From positions 186,001 to 250,000 of the forward strand of contig NZ_BPQJ01000007.1 in assembly GCF_022179185.1 (NCBI RefSeq): a DNA stretch of 64,000 nt, written 5' to 3'. Shown in pieces: positions 46,397-54,738 of this stretch. Numbering within the stretch: position 1 is the first letter of the stretch; every line of letters begins with the position of its first letter. The DNA comes from Methylobacterium frigidaeris. GTDB lineage: Bacteria > Pseudomonadota > Alphaproteobacteria > Rhizobiales > Beijerinckiaceae. The notes under the pieces are model-generated. The model was not told the origin of the DNA. It searched no databases and saw only the letters and a list, made by a program, of their open reading frames with translations. Both the position numbers and the translations under genes were made by a program.

Positions 46397-48160
46397 ATGC
46401 CTGGACGGTCGATGAGCGACGACGACATCCTCTTCCTGTTGCCGGACGACGAGCCCGGCGAGGCCATGCAAGCCGCCGCCTGGCCGGTGATGGTGGTGGA
46501 CGACGATCCCGCGGTGCACGAGGGCACCCGCTTCGCCCTCTCGGGCTACGGCCTCGACGGGGCGGGGCTCGAACTCATCTCGGCCTATTCTGCGGCCGAG
46601 GCCAGGACCATGCTGTCGGCCCGGCGCGGCATGGCGGTGATCCTGCTCGACGTTGTGATGGAGACCGACGATGCGGGCTTGAAGCTCGTCGACTTCGTGC
46701 GGCGCGAATTGAAGGATGACACCGTGCGCATCATCTTGCGCACCGGCCAGCCCGGCCAGGCGCCGGAGCGGCGCGTCATCGTCGATTACGACATCAACGA
46801 CTACAAGGCGAAGACCGAGCTCACCGCCGACAAGCTGTTCACCAGCCTGACCGCGGCCCTGCGCGCCTACCAGCAGCTCAAGCGCCTGGAGGAGACCCGG
46901 CGCGGGCTCGAGATCATCATCGACGCCGCCCCGATGCTGCTCGACTACAAGTCGATGCAGCGGCTGGCCGAGGGCGTGCTGACGCAGGTCTCCTCGCTCC
47001 TCAACGTCGCCTGCGAGGGCATCCTGGTCCTGCGCGAGCAATCAGGCCCGCAGGACGCGGTGAGCGTGCTCGCCGGCTCCGGCTGCTACCAGCACCTCGC
47101 CGGCGGGGACGGGCCGCGGCCCCTCGACGACGACGTGCGCGAGATCGTCGCCCGCGCCTTCACCGAGCAGCGCCACACCTTCGGCGACCGCTGGTCGACC
47201 CTCTACGTCCACACCGCGAGCGGCAGCGAGATCGTCGCCCTGCTGAAGGCGGACCGCTCGCTCTCGGAAACCGACCGCGCCCTGATCGGGCTGTTCACCT
47301 CGCGCCTGTCGGTCGCGTTCGACAACGTGATCCTCTACGAGCAACTGCAGCGGGCCAATATCGGCCTGGAGCAGCGGGTGGTGGAGCGCACCGGCGAATT
47401 GATGCGCGCGAACCGCCGCCTTGCCATGCAGCGCTCGGACCTGCGCCGCGCCAACCAGCTGAAGACCGAGATTCTGGGCACGGTCGCCCACGACCTGAAG
47501 AATCCGCTCGCCGTCATTCTCGGCCGGACCGAGATGCTGGGCGACATGATCGAGGCCAGGCCGCCGCCGACCGAGGCGATGCACGCCCAGATCGGCCATA
47601 TCCGCGAGACGGCGCGCCGCCTCACCGGCATGATCGAGACTCTGATCGCCGACGCGATGAACGACGCCCTCGACATCGTGCTCCGGCGCGAGCCGGTGGA
47701 TTTCGCGGGTCTCGCCCGGGAAGTGTCGCAGGCCAACGCCCCGCTCGCCGAGACCAAGGGCCAGACCCTGCGCTCGGAGATCCCCGACAGTCTCACGCTG
47801 CATGGCGACGCCGAGCGCCTGCGCGAGGCGATGGACAACCTGATCTCGAACGCCATCAAGTATTCGCCGACCGGCGCCGAGATCGTCGTCACGGTTTTGC
47901 GCGAGGCGGAAGAGACGGTCTACGCCGTGCGCGACCACGGGCCGGGCCTCTCGCCGGAGGATATCGGCCGCCTGTTCGGCCGCTTCCAGCGCCTCTCGGC
48001 CAAGCCCACTGCCGGCGAGGGCTCGACGGGGCTCGGGCTGTCGATCGTCAAGCGGATCGCCGAGCTGCATGGCGGCCGGGCCACCGCGGAGACCCACGCG
48101 CCCGAGCCGGGCTCGACCTTCGCGATCCGGTTGCCGCATGGTGCCGGGGCGGTGGCGTGA
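46397..48160 (+). CDS. hybrid kinase: receiver + DUF3369 + histidine kinase
   Basis: A 587-residue soluble signalling protein. Residues ~30-155 form a receiver domain with phospho-acceptor Asp85 ('VILLDVVMETDD') and Lys 'DYKAKTEL'. Residues ~170-320 are a DUF3369 domain. A coiled-coil linker ('QRVVERTGELMRANR') leads to HisKA with His365 in 'GTVAHDLKNPLAVIL', then HATPase motifs N 'DNLISNAIKYSP', G1 'DHGPGLS' and G2 'GSTGLGLSIVKRI'. There is no transmembrane segment or C-terminal output. ATG 46412 (MSDDDIL) is an alternative start. No partner regulator is adjacent; the divergent 75-aa gene may be related. Confidence 0.92.
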   Translation: MPGRSMSDDDILFLLPDDEPGEAMQAAAWPVMVVDDDPAVHEGTRFALSGYGLDGAGLELISAYSAAEARTMLSARRGMAVILLDVVMETDDAGLKLVDFVRRELKDDTVRIILRTGQPGQAPERRVIVDYDINDYKAKTELTADKLFTSLTAALRAYQQLKRLEETRRGLEIIIDAAPMLLDYKSMQRLAEGVLTQVSSLLNVACEGILVLREQSGPQDAVSVLAGSGCYQHLAGGDGPRPLDDDVREIVARAFTEQRHTFGDRWSTLYVHTASGSEIVALLKADRSLSETDRALIGLFTSRLSVAFDNVILYEQLQRANIGLEQRVVERTGELMRANRRLAMQRSDLRRANQLKTEILGTVAHDLKNPLAVILGRTEMLGDMIEARPPPTEAMHAQIGHIRETARRLTGMIETLIADAMNDALDIVLRREPVDFAGLAREVSQANAPLAETKGQTLRSEIPDSLTLHGDAERLREAMDNLISNAIKYSPTGAEIVVTVLREAEETVYAVRDHGPGLSPEDIGRLFGRFQRLSAKPTAGEGSTGLGLSIVKRIAELHGGRATAETHAPEPGSTFAIRLPHGAGAVA

Positions 48161-48214
48161 GCGGGGCGTGTCGACTGTCGGTCAGCGAGCCATGCAATCT
48201 GACCCGGGAGTAGA

Positions 48215-48236
48215 GCGAGGAGTTTCCGCTCCTCGC
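48215..48236. terminator. hairpin terminator after the hybrid kinase gene
   Basis: GCGAGGAG-TTTCCG-CTCCTCGC is a perfect 8-bp stem, 55 nt past the kinase stop, followed by a second short palindrome CCCCTTTAGGGG. Confidence 0.55.
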
Positions 48237-48267
48237 CCCTTTAGGGGCTAGCTTAGCCGAGCTGTAC

Positions 48268-48298
48268 GCGGAGGATCAGAGTCACGCTGGTCCTCCGC
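48268..48298. repeat. 8-bp inverted repeat with 15-nt loop
   Basis: GCGGAGGA and TCCTCCGC are perfect complements; part of the inverted-repeat cluster between convergent genes. Confidence 0.45.
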
Positions 48299-48391
48299 AC
48301 TCGTTTGTAGACCACCGAAACGCGAAAGCGTGGCCGTAACCACACCATCGTCGCCTCCTGGGTTCGTGATCGGCGACGCTCCCGCCCGGAG

Positions 48392-48414
48392 ACATCCGGC
48401 CGCTTGCCGGATGT
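48392..48414. terminator. 9-bp hairpin after the formate dehydrogenase operon
   Basis: ACATCCGGC-CGCTT-GCCGGATGT is a perfect stem-loop ~90 nt past the fdsD stop on the minus strand. Confidence 0.5.
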
Positions 48415-48505
48415 CGGGCCGTGATGCCCTGGCGCTTACCGCTCGATCGCGCGATCAAATGACCATAGGTCAGCTCTGCTCGCAGGACAAGCTTGGCGCC
48501 CCGCC

Positions 48506-48796
48506 TCACCCGGCGTCGCTCGCCCCGAGCCCCTGCTCGTGCGGGTCCGTCACCGCATCGGGAATCGGGCTGCGCGCCTTCGGGGCGATCTTCAGGGCGG
48601 TCAGCGCCAGCGGGTCGAGGCCGTGATCGGCTTCCTCGCAGTACGCGACGAGCTGATCGCGCATGCGTGGGGTCCAGAACGCCGTGACGTGCTTGTGGAT
48701 GCCTGCCACCGCCTCGTCCTGCGGGTAGGAGCGGAAGAAGGCGGCGATCTGGTTCGCCATGCGGACGAGCTTCTCGTTGGGATCGACGGCGCTCAT
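48506..48796 (-). CDS. fdsD: formate dehydrogenase delta subunit
   Basis: A 96-residue soluble protein with the FdsD family pattern 'KLVRMANQIAAFFRSYP', 'AVAGIHKHVTAFWTPRM' and 'ALTALK'. FdsD is not part of the redox chain but is required for active FDH, probably helping cofactor insertion. Last gene of the minus-strand fds unit, 24 bp after fdhD. Confidence 0.92.
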   Translation of the reverse strand: MSAVDPNEKLVRMANQIAAFFRSYPQDEAVAGIHKHVTAFWTPRMRDQLVAYCEEADHGLDPLALTALKIAPKARSPIPDAVTDPHEQGLGASDAG

Positions 48797-48820
48797 TGCG
48801 GAACACTCACGGCGAAAAAC

Positions 48821-49684
48821 TCACGGAACGGTCAGGCGCTCGGGCGCGGTGAACAGGGTGACGGTGTCGTGGCGGGCGATCGCCGCGAGGGTGAGGCCGT
48901 GGAGGGCGGCACGCTCGACGGCGAGCGAGGTCGGGGCCGAGATCGCCACCAGAACGGCGGCGCCGAAGCTCGCGGCCTTCTCGACCATCTCGAACGAGCA
49001 GCGGCTGGTGATGACGAGGAAGCCGTCCTCCGGCCTGGTGCCGGCCCGCAGAAGCGCGCCGATGAGCTTGTCGAGGGCGTTGTGGCGACCGACATCCTCC
49101 CGCACCATCACAACATCGCCGGCGCGGTCCGCCCAGGCGGCAGCGTGGACGGCGCGGGTCTCGCGGCCGAGCACCTGCCGGTCGTCGAGGGCGCTCAAGG
49201 CCCGCTCGACCGCCGAGAGAGAGACCGTGACGCCGGACGCGGAGCGCCGCTCGGCCTTCGGGATGTCCTTCAGGTCGTCGATGCCGCAGACGCCGCAGCC
49301 GGTGCGGCCCGACAGCGCCCGCTTGCGGGCGAGGTGCTCGCGCAGGCGTCCCGGCGCGAGGTCGACGACGAGGCGCAAGCCGCCCTCCCCGGGCTCGACC
49401 ACGGCGCCGCGGATCTCGTCGGCGCCGGCGACGATCCCCTCCGTCAGGCTGAAGCCGTAGGCGAAATCCTCGAGATCGGCCGGTGTCGTCATCATGACGG
49501 CGTAGGGAACGTCGCCGTAGATCACGTTCACCGGCATCTCGACGGCGAGCGGGCGCTCCCCATCCCGCTCCTCGCCGCGCCCGTAGGCGACGATGCGGGT
49601 CGGGACGGAAAAGCTCGTCGCGACGCCGCTACTCGGCGGCATCGAGGGTCTGGGCGATGCGGGTGAGGGAGATGTCTTCCTCAT
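48821..49684 (-). CDS. fdhD: formate dehydrogenase sulfurtransferase FdhD
   Basis: A ~287-residue accessory protein that transfers sulfur to the molybdenum cofactor of FDH. The conserved Cys pair appears as 'TGCGVCGIDDL' (Cys130 and Cys133), the family's sulfur-relay loop. Other motifs: 'EMPVNVIYGDVPYAVMMTTP' (in parts), 'DLEDFAYGFSLTEGI' and 'VREDVGRHNALDKLIG'. The frame starts at 49684, overlapping the fdsA stop by 56 nt; ATG 49642 (MPPSSGV), overlapping by 14 nt, is an equally good start. Same strand and operon as fdsA. Confidence 0.9.
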   Translation of the reverse strand: MRKTSPSPASPRPSMPPSSGVATSFSVPTRIVAYGRGEERDGERPLAVEMPVNVIYGDVPYAVMMTTPADLEDFAYGFSLTEGIVAGADEIRGAVVEPGEGGLRLVVDLAPGRLREHLARKRALSGRTGCGVCGIDDLKDIPKAERRSASGVTVSLSAVERALSALDDRQVLGRETRAVHAAAWADRAGDVVMVREDVGRHNALDKLIGALLRAGTRPEDGFLVITSRCSFEMVEKAASFGAAVLVAISAPTSLAVERAALHGLTLAAIARHDTVTLFTAPERLTVP

Positions 49685-52490
49685 AGAACCGGGCCTGCCA
49701 ATCGGAAGGCCGGTTGGTACGCCGAACCTGCACCGCCGTCACCTTGTACTCGGGGCAGTTCGTCGCCCAGTCCGAATAGTCGGTGGTGATGACGTTGGCG
49801 CCGGTCTTCGCGTGGTGGAAAGTGGTGTAGACCACCCCCGGCTGCATCCGCTCGGTGACCCGGGCCTTCAGGGCGATGTCGCCCGACCGGCTCTCCAGGC
49901 TGACGAGGTCGCCGTCGACGATGCCGCGGCTCTCGGCATCGAAGGGGTGGATCTCCAGCACGTCCTCCGGATGCCACAGCGAATTGTGGGTGCGCCGGGT
50001 CTGCGCCCCGACATTGTACTGCGACAGGATCCGGCCGGTGGTCAGGATCAGCGGGAATTTTCGCGTGGTGCGCTCGTCGGAGGGCACGAACTCGGTGAGC
50101 ATGAACCGGCCCAAGCCCCGCACGAAGCGGTCGACATGCATCATCGGCGTGCCCTGCGGCGCCTTCTCGTTGCAGGGCCACTGGATCGAACCGAGTTCCT
50201 CCAGCTTGGCGTAGGACACGCCGGCGAAGCTCGGGGTCAGCCGCGCGATCTCATCCATGATCTCGGAGGGGTGGGTGTAGTGCATCGGGTAGCCGAGGGC
50301 GTTGGAGAGCAGCATCGTGCCCTCCCAGTCACCGTAGCCGCCCATCGGCGCCATCACCTGGCGCACCCGGCTGATCCGCCGCTCGGCATTGGTGAAGGTG
50401 CCGTCCTTCTCCAGGAACGAGGCGCCCGGCAGGAACACGTGGGCGTATTTCGCCGTCTCGTTCAGGAACAGATCCTGGACGACGATGCACTCCATCGCCC
50501 GCAGGCCGGCGGTGACGTGGTGCGTGTCGGGATCGGACTGGGCGATGTCCTCGCCCTGGATGTAGAGGCCCTTGAACGTGCCGGCGACCGCCTCGTCGAG
50601 CATGTTGGTGATGCGCAGGCCCGGATTCGGCGAGAGCTGAGCGCCCCACAAAGCCTCGAAGGTCTCGCGCGTCGCGTCGTCCGAGACGTGACGGTAGCCG
50701 GTCAGCTCGTGCGGGAACGAGCCCATGTCACAGGAGCCCTGGACGTTGTTCTGGCCCCGCAGCGGGTTCACGCCGGCACCCGGCTTGCCGATATTGCCGG
50801 TGGCCATGGCCAGGTTCGCCATGCCCATCACCATGGTCGAGCCCTGGCTGTGCTCGGTGACGCCGAGGCCATAGTAGATCGCCGCGGCCCCGCCCTTGGC
50901 GTAGAGCCGGGCGGCCGCCCGCACCTCGGCCGGATCACAGCCGGTGAGGTCCTGCACCGCCTCCGGCGCGTGGCGCTCGTCGGCGATGAAGCGGGCCCAG
51001 ATCTCGAAATCCTTCAGGTCGCAGCGCGCGCGGACGTAAGATTCGTCCACCAGCCCCTCGGTCACGACGACGTGGGCGAGGGCGTTGACGATCGCCACGT
51101 TGGCGCCGGGCTTCACGGGCAGGTGATGCGCCGCCCGGATATGGGGCGATTTCACGAGGTCGATCCGGCGCGGGTCGATGACGATCAGCTTGGCGCCCTG
51201 GCGCAGGCGCTTCTTCATCCGCGAGCCGAAGACCGGGTGGCCGTCGGTCGGGTTGGCGCCGATCACCAGGATCACGTCGGCCTCCTCGACCGACTTGAAG
51301 TCCTGGGTGCCGGCCGAGGTGCCGAGCGTCGACATCAGCCCGTAGCCGGTCGGGGAGTGGCAGACCCGGGCGCAGGTATCGACGTTGTTGTTGCCGAAAC
51401 CGGCGCGCACCAGCTTCTGGACGAGGTAGGCCTCCTCGTTGGTGCAGCGCGACGAGGTGATGCCGCCGATCGACTCACGGCCGTACTGGGCCTGGATGCG
51501 CTTGAAGGCCGTGGCGGCGTGCTGGATCGCCTCCTCCCAGGATACCTCGCGCCAGGGATCGGTGATCTTGTCCCGCACCATCGGCTTGGTGATGCGGTCC
51601 TGGTGGGTGGCGTAGCCGTAGGCGAAGCGGCCCTTGACGCAGGAATGGCCCTCGTTGGCCTTGCCGTCCTTGTAGGGCACCATGCGGACGATCCGGTCGC
51701 CCTGCATCTCCGCCTTGAACGAGCAGCCGACGCCGCAATAGGCGCAGGTCGTCACCGCCGAATGCTCCGGCTGGCCCATGGCGATGACGGACTTCTCCTG
51801 AAGCGTCGCCGTCGGGCAGGCCTGCACGCAGGCGCCGCAGGACACACACTCGGAGTTGAAGAAGTCCGTGGGACCTGCCGCCACCCGCGAATCGAAGCCG
51901 CGGCCGGCGATGGTCAGGGCGAAGGTGCCCTGCACCTCCTCGCAAGCCCGAACGCAGCGGTTGCAGACGATGCACTTCGACGGGTCGTAGGCGAAGTACG
52001 GGTTCGACTCGTCTTTCGGGAGATACAACTCGGAATTCTTCGAGACGTGGTTGGCGCCGTCGTAGCCGTAGCGCACCTCGCGCAGGCCCACCGTGCCGGC
52101 CTGGGTCTGCAATTCGCAGTCGCCGTTGGCCGAGCAGGTCAGGCAGTCAAGGGGGTGGTCCGAGATGTAGAGCTCCATCACGCCCTTGCGCAGGCGCGCG
52201 AGCTTGTCCGACTGGGTGTGCACCACCATGCCGGTCTCGGCCGGCGTGGTGCAGGAGGCCGGCGTGCCGCGCCGCCCGTCGATCTCGACGAGGCAGAGGC
52301 GGCAGGAGCCGAAGGGCTCGAGCGAGTCGGTGGCGCAGAGCTTCGGGATCTGCGTGCCGGCATGCATCGCCGCCGCCATCACCGAGGTGCCGGCGGGCAC
52401 CGTCACGCTCTGGCCGTCGATCGTCAGCGTCACCGTCTGGTCGGAGACGCGGATCGGGGTGCCGTAGTCGATTTCCTTGATGAGGGCCAT
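49629..52490 (-). CDS. fdsA: NAD-dependent formate dehydrogenase alpha subunit (Mo/W)
   Basis: A 953-residue catalytic subunit oxidising formate to CO2. N-terminal [2Fe-2S] ferredoxin domain (Cys52, Cys63, Cys66, Cys80), His-ligated cluster 'DHPLDCLTCSANGDC', two [4Fe-4S] sites 'CIVCNRCVRAC' and 'CVSCGACVQAC', then 'CAYCGVGC' and a bis-MGD domain. The Mo-binding residue is Cys377 (ARVCHSP), not selenocysteine, as in FdsA of Rhodobacter and Cupriavidus. ATG 52490 begins MALIKEID, 11 nt after fdsB. The reading frame is open to 53924 but that extension is antisense-free translation of fdsB in another frame and is not part of this gene. Confidence 0.96.
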   Translation of the reverse strand: MALIKEIDYGTPIRVSDQTVTLTIDGQSVTVPAGTSVMAAAMHAGTQIPKLCATDSLEPFGSCRLCLVEIDGRRGTPASCTTPAETGMVVHTQSDKLARLRKGVMELYISDHPLDCLTCSANGDCELQTQAGTVGLREVRYGYDGANHVSKNSELYLPKDESNPYFAYDPSKCIVCNRCVRACEEVQGTFALTIAGRGFDSRVAAGPTDFFNSECVSCGACVQACPTATLQEKSVIAMGQPEHSAVTTCAYCGVGCSFKAEMQGDRIVRMVPYKDGKANEGHSCVKGRFAYGYATHQDRITKPMVRDKITDPWREVSWEEAIQHAATAFKRIQAQYGRESIGGITSSRCTNEEAYLVQKLVRAGFGNNNVDTCARVCHSPTGYGLMSTLGTSAGTQDFKSVEEADVILVIGANPTDGHPVFGSRMKKRLRQGAKLIVIDPRRIDLVKSPHIRAAHHLPVKPGANVAIVNALAHVVVTEGLVDESYVRARCDLKDFEIWARFIADERHAPEAVQDLTGCDPAEVRAAARLYAKGGAAAIYYGLGVTEHSQGSTMVMGMANLAMATGNIGKPGAGVNPLRGQNNVQGSCDMGSFPHELTGYRHVSDDATRETFEALWGAQLSPNPGLRITNMLDEAVAGTFKGLYIQGEDIAQSDPDTHHVTAGLRAMECIVVQDLFLNETAKYAHVFLPGASFLEKDGTFTNAERRISRVRQVMAPMGGYGDWEGTMLLSNALGYPMHYTHPSEIMDEIARLTPSFAGVSYAKLEELGSIQWPCNEKAPQGTPMMHVDRFVRGLGRFMLTEFVPSDERTTRKFPLILTTGRILSQYNVGAQTRRTHNSLWHPEDVLEIHPFDAESRGIVDGDLVSLESRSGDIALKARVTERMQPGVVYTTFHHAKTGANVITTDYSDWATNCPEYKVTAVQVRRTNRPSDWQARFYEEDISLTRIAQTLDAAE

Positions 52491-52501
52491 CGGACGCGTC
52501 C

Positions 52502-54064
52502 TCACTCGGCGGCCAGCGGCAGCCGGGCGCCGCGGCCGGAAAAATCTTCCGGGAAATGGGTGAGCGCGCTCATCACCGGCACGGGCGTCAGCCCGCCCAT
52601 GGCGCAGAGCGAGCCGTCGGTCATGACCTCGCAGAGGTCGGTGACGAGGGCGAGGTTCTCCCGCGGCGACTCGCCGGCGATGACCTTGTCGATCGTCTCC
52701 ATGCCGCGCACCGCGCCGATGCGGCACGGCGTGCACTTGCCGCACGACTCGGCGGCGCAGAACTCGAAGGCGAAGCGGGCCTGGCGGGCGAGGTCGACGG
52801 TGTCGTCGAACACGACGATGCCGCCATGGCCGAGGAGGCCTTTCTTCGCCGCGAAAGCCTCGTAGTCCAGCGGCGTGTCGAGGAGCGATTCGGGGAAATA
52901 GGCCCCGAGCGGCCCGCCGACCTGCACCGCGCGCAAGGGGCGGCCCGAGGCGGTGCCGCCGCCGAAATCCTCGATCACCTCGCGAAGAGTCAGCCCGAAG
53001 GCGGTCTCGATCAGGCCGCCGCGCTTGACGTTGCCAGCGAGCTGGATCGGCAGGGTGCCGAGCGAGCGGCCCATGCCGTAGGCGGCGTAGGCCGGCCCCC
53101 CGTGCTCCAGAATCCACGGCACCGCCGCGAAGGAGAGCACGTTGTTGACCAGCGTCGGCTGGCCGAACAGGCCCTTGAGCGCCGGGATCGGGGGCTTCGC
53201 CCGCACGATGCCGCGCTTGCCCTCCAGGCTCTCGAGGAGCGAGGTCTCCTCGCCGCAGATATAGGCCCCGGCGCCGAGGCGCGCCTCGAGGTGGAAGGCC
53301 TTGCCGGAACCCATCACGTCCGCGCCGAGGCAACCGGCCCGCTCGGCGGCAGCGATGGCGGTTTCCAAAGCCGCGAAGGCGTGCGGGTACTCGGAGCGGC
53401 AATAGATGTAGCCGCGGGTGGCTCCGACCGCGACGGCGGCGATCGTCATGCCCTCGATCAGCGTGAGGGGATCGCCCTCCATCAGCATCCGGTCGGCAAA
53501 GGTGCCGGAATCGCCCTCGTCGGCGTTGCAGACCACGTATTTCTGACGCGCCTCGGCCAGCAGCACCGTGTTCCACTTGATGCCGGTCGGGAAGCCGGCG
53601 CCGCCGCGACCGCGCAGGCCGGAGGCCTTCACCGCCTCGACGGTGCCGGCGGGCCCGGCCGCGAGTGCCGCCTCCAGGCCGCGATATCCGCCATGAGCCC
53701 GGTACGCCTCGACGGAGGCCGGATCGACGATGCCGCAGCGGCCAAAGGTCAGACGCTGCTGGCGCGCGAAATACGGGTAATCCTCGGGCCGGCCGATCCG
53801 CAGGCGATGGGCGCCGCCCTGCGCCAGCCCAGCATCGAGCAGGGACTCGGCGTCGCCCGGCCGCACCGGCCCGTAGGCGATGCGCCCCTCCGGCGTCTCG
53901 ACCTCGAGCAGCGGCTCCAGCCACAGCATGCCGCGCGAGCCGGTGCGCACCAGCGTCAGATCGAGGCCGCGCGCCTGCGCCGCGCGCTGCAACGCCTTGG
54001 CGACCCGGTCGGCCCCGAGGGCGAGGCTCGCGGTGTCCTTCGGGAGATAGAGGGTGATGCTCAC
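52502..54064 (-). CDS. fdsB: NAD-dependent formate dehydrogenase beta subunit
   Basis: A 520-residue NuoF-like subunit with an N-terminal thioredoxin-like part (~residues 1-110) and the FMN/NAD(H) domain: 'GLRGRGGAGFPTGIKW' and 'CNADEGDSGTFADRM' are the NADH and FMN motifs. The C-terminal [4Fe-4S] cluster is 'ESCGKCTPCRIG'. It takes electrons from FdsA and reduces NAD+. The start overlaps the fdsG stop by 4 nt (ATGA-type), showing coupling. Confidence 0.96.
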   Translation of the reverse strand: MSITLYLPKDTASLALGADRVAKALQRAAQARGLDLTLVRTGSRGMLWLEPLLEVETPEGRIAYGPVRPGDAESLLDAGLAQGGAHRLRIGRPEDYPYFARQQRLTFGRCGIVDPASVEAYRAHGGYRGLEAALAAGPAGTVEAVKASGLRGRGGAGFPTGIKWNTVLLAEARQKYVVCNADEGDSGTFADRMLMEGDPLTLIEGMTIAAVAVGATRGYIYCRSEYPHAFAALETAIAAAERAGCLGADVMGSGKAFHLEARLGAGAYICGEETSLLESLEGKRGIVRAKPPIPALKGLFGQPTLVNNVLSFAAVPWILEHGGPAYAAYGMGRSLGTLPIQLAGNVKRGGLIETAFGLTLREVIEDFGGGTASGRPLRAVQVGGPLGAYFPESLLDTPLDYEAFAAKKGLLGHGGIVVFDDTVDLARQARFAFEFCAAESCGKCTPCRIGAVRGMETIDKVIAGESPRENLALVTDLCEVMTDGSLCAMGGLTPVPVMSALTHFPEDFSGRGARLPLAAE

Positions 54065-54558
54065 GCGGCCCGTTCCGTCAGCGCATCCGCCAGGGCGTCG
54101 AGGTCGAGGCGGCCGACCGGCTCGCCGTCGACCAGGGCTGCCGGGCCGCAGGCGCAGAGCCCGAGGCAGAAGACCGGCTCCACCGTCACCTGCCCGTCCC
54201 GGGTGGTGCCGTGCCAGGCCACGTCGTAGTGGCGCAGCACCTCGTCATGCAGGGCGTCGGCCCCGACCGCCTGGCAGGCCTCGGCCCGGCACAGCTTCAC
54301 GGTGTGGCGGCCCGCCGGCTCCTTGCGAAAATCGTGATAGAAGGTGAGGCAGCCGTGGACCTCGGCCCGCGACAGGTTCAGTGCCTCGGCGATCAGCGGC
54401 ACCGCCGCCGCGTCGACATAGCCGAAGGTCTCCTGGAGGGCGTGCAGGATCGGGAGCGTCGCGCCCTCGCGATGGGCGTGGCCGGCGATGATCCCGGCCG
54501 CCCGCTCGGCGTCCCAGGATTCATGCGCGCTCACTCGGCCAAGGTCTCGGCCCGACAT
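54061..54558 (-). CDS. fdsG: NAD-dependent formate dehydrogenase gamma subunit
   Basis: A 165-residue NuoE-like [2Fe-2S] protein: 'LPILHALQETFGYVD', 'VHGCLTFYHDFR', and the four cysteine ligands in 'LCRAEACQAVG' and 'CLGLCACGPAA'. First gene of the operon fdsG-fdsB-fdsA-fdhD-fdsD. Length and order are typical. The promoter lies in the 180 bp before it, where a 6-bp inverted repeat (54631-54665) may bind the LysR regulator. Confidence 0.94.
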   Translation of the reverse strand: MSGRDLGRVSAHESWDAERAAGIIAGHAHREGATLPILHALQETFGYVDAAAVPLIAEALNLSRAEVHGCLTFYHDFRKEPAGRHTVKLCRAEACQAVGADALHDEVLRHYDVAWHGTTRDGQVTVEPVFCLGLCACGPAALVDGEPVGRLDLDALADALTERAA

Positions 54559-54630
54559 CGGTTTCCAACCCAGATCGTTGTCGTTCTAAGGCCGCAGCCT
54601 GGGCGGTCTAGGCCGTTGGATCAATCGCGC

Positions 54631-54665
54631 GGTTCAGTGGTGCGACAAGGAATTTTTGTTGAACC
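54631..54665. promoter_or_regulatory. inverted repeat in the fds promoter region
   Basis: GGTTCA (54631-54636) and TGAACC (54660-54665) are complementary with a 23-nt spacer, 70-105 nt upstream of fdsG. The length and spacing would suit a LysR tetramer, but the arms are only 6 bp. Confidence 0.3.
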
Positions 54666-54738
54666 AGGCATCGACGCGGGAAAAAGGCCGAACGAGCGTC
54701 GTCTCTGCGACGATAGTTCGAGAGCGGACGCGGCAGTT

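Larger units (their letters stand above)
48161..48505. other. intergenic region with a cluster of inverted repeats
   Basis: About 345 bases between the kinase stop and the fdsD stop (convergent). Three perfect stem-loops, 48215-48236, 48268-48298 and 48392-48414, but no convincing gene. No member of a known non-coding RNA family is recognised. Confidence 0.6.

Noticed and set aside
46397..46720. Separate CheY-like response regulator before the kinase
   Set aside because: The receiver reads straight into DUF3369 and HisKA with no stop; it is a single hybrid protein.
49593..52865. 1090-codon + strand open frame antisense to fdsA/fdsB
   Set aside because: Antisense to well-supported formate dehydrogenase subunits, with no domain or ribosome site.
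49629..53924. Reading fdsA as a 1431-residue fusion with upstream sequence
   Set aside because: The additional ~480 codons are fdsB in another frame; fdsA has a proper start at 52490, 11 nt after fdsB.
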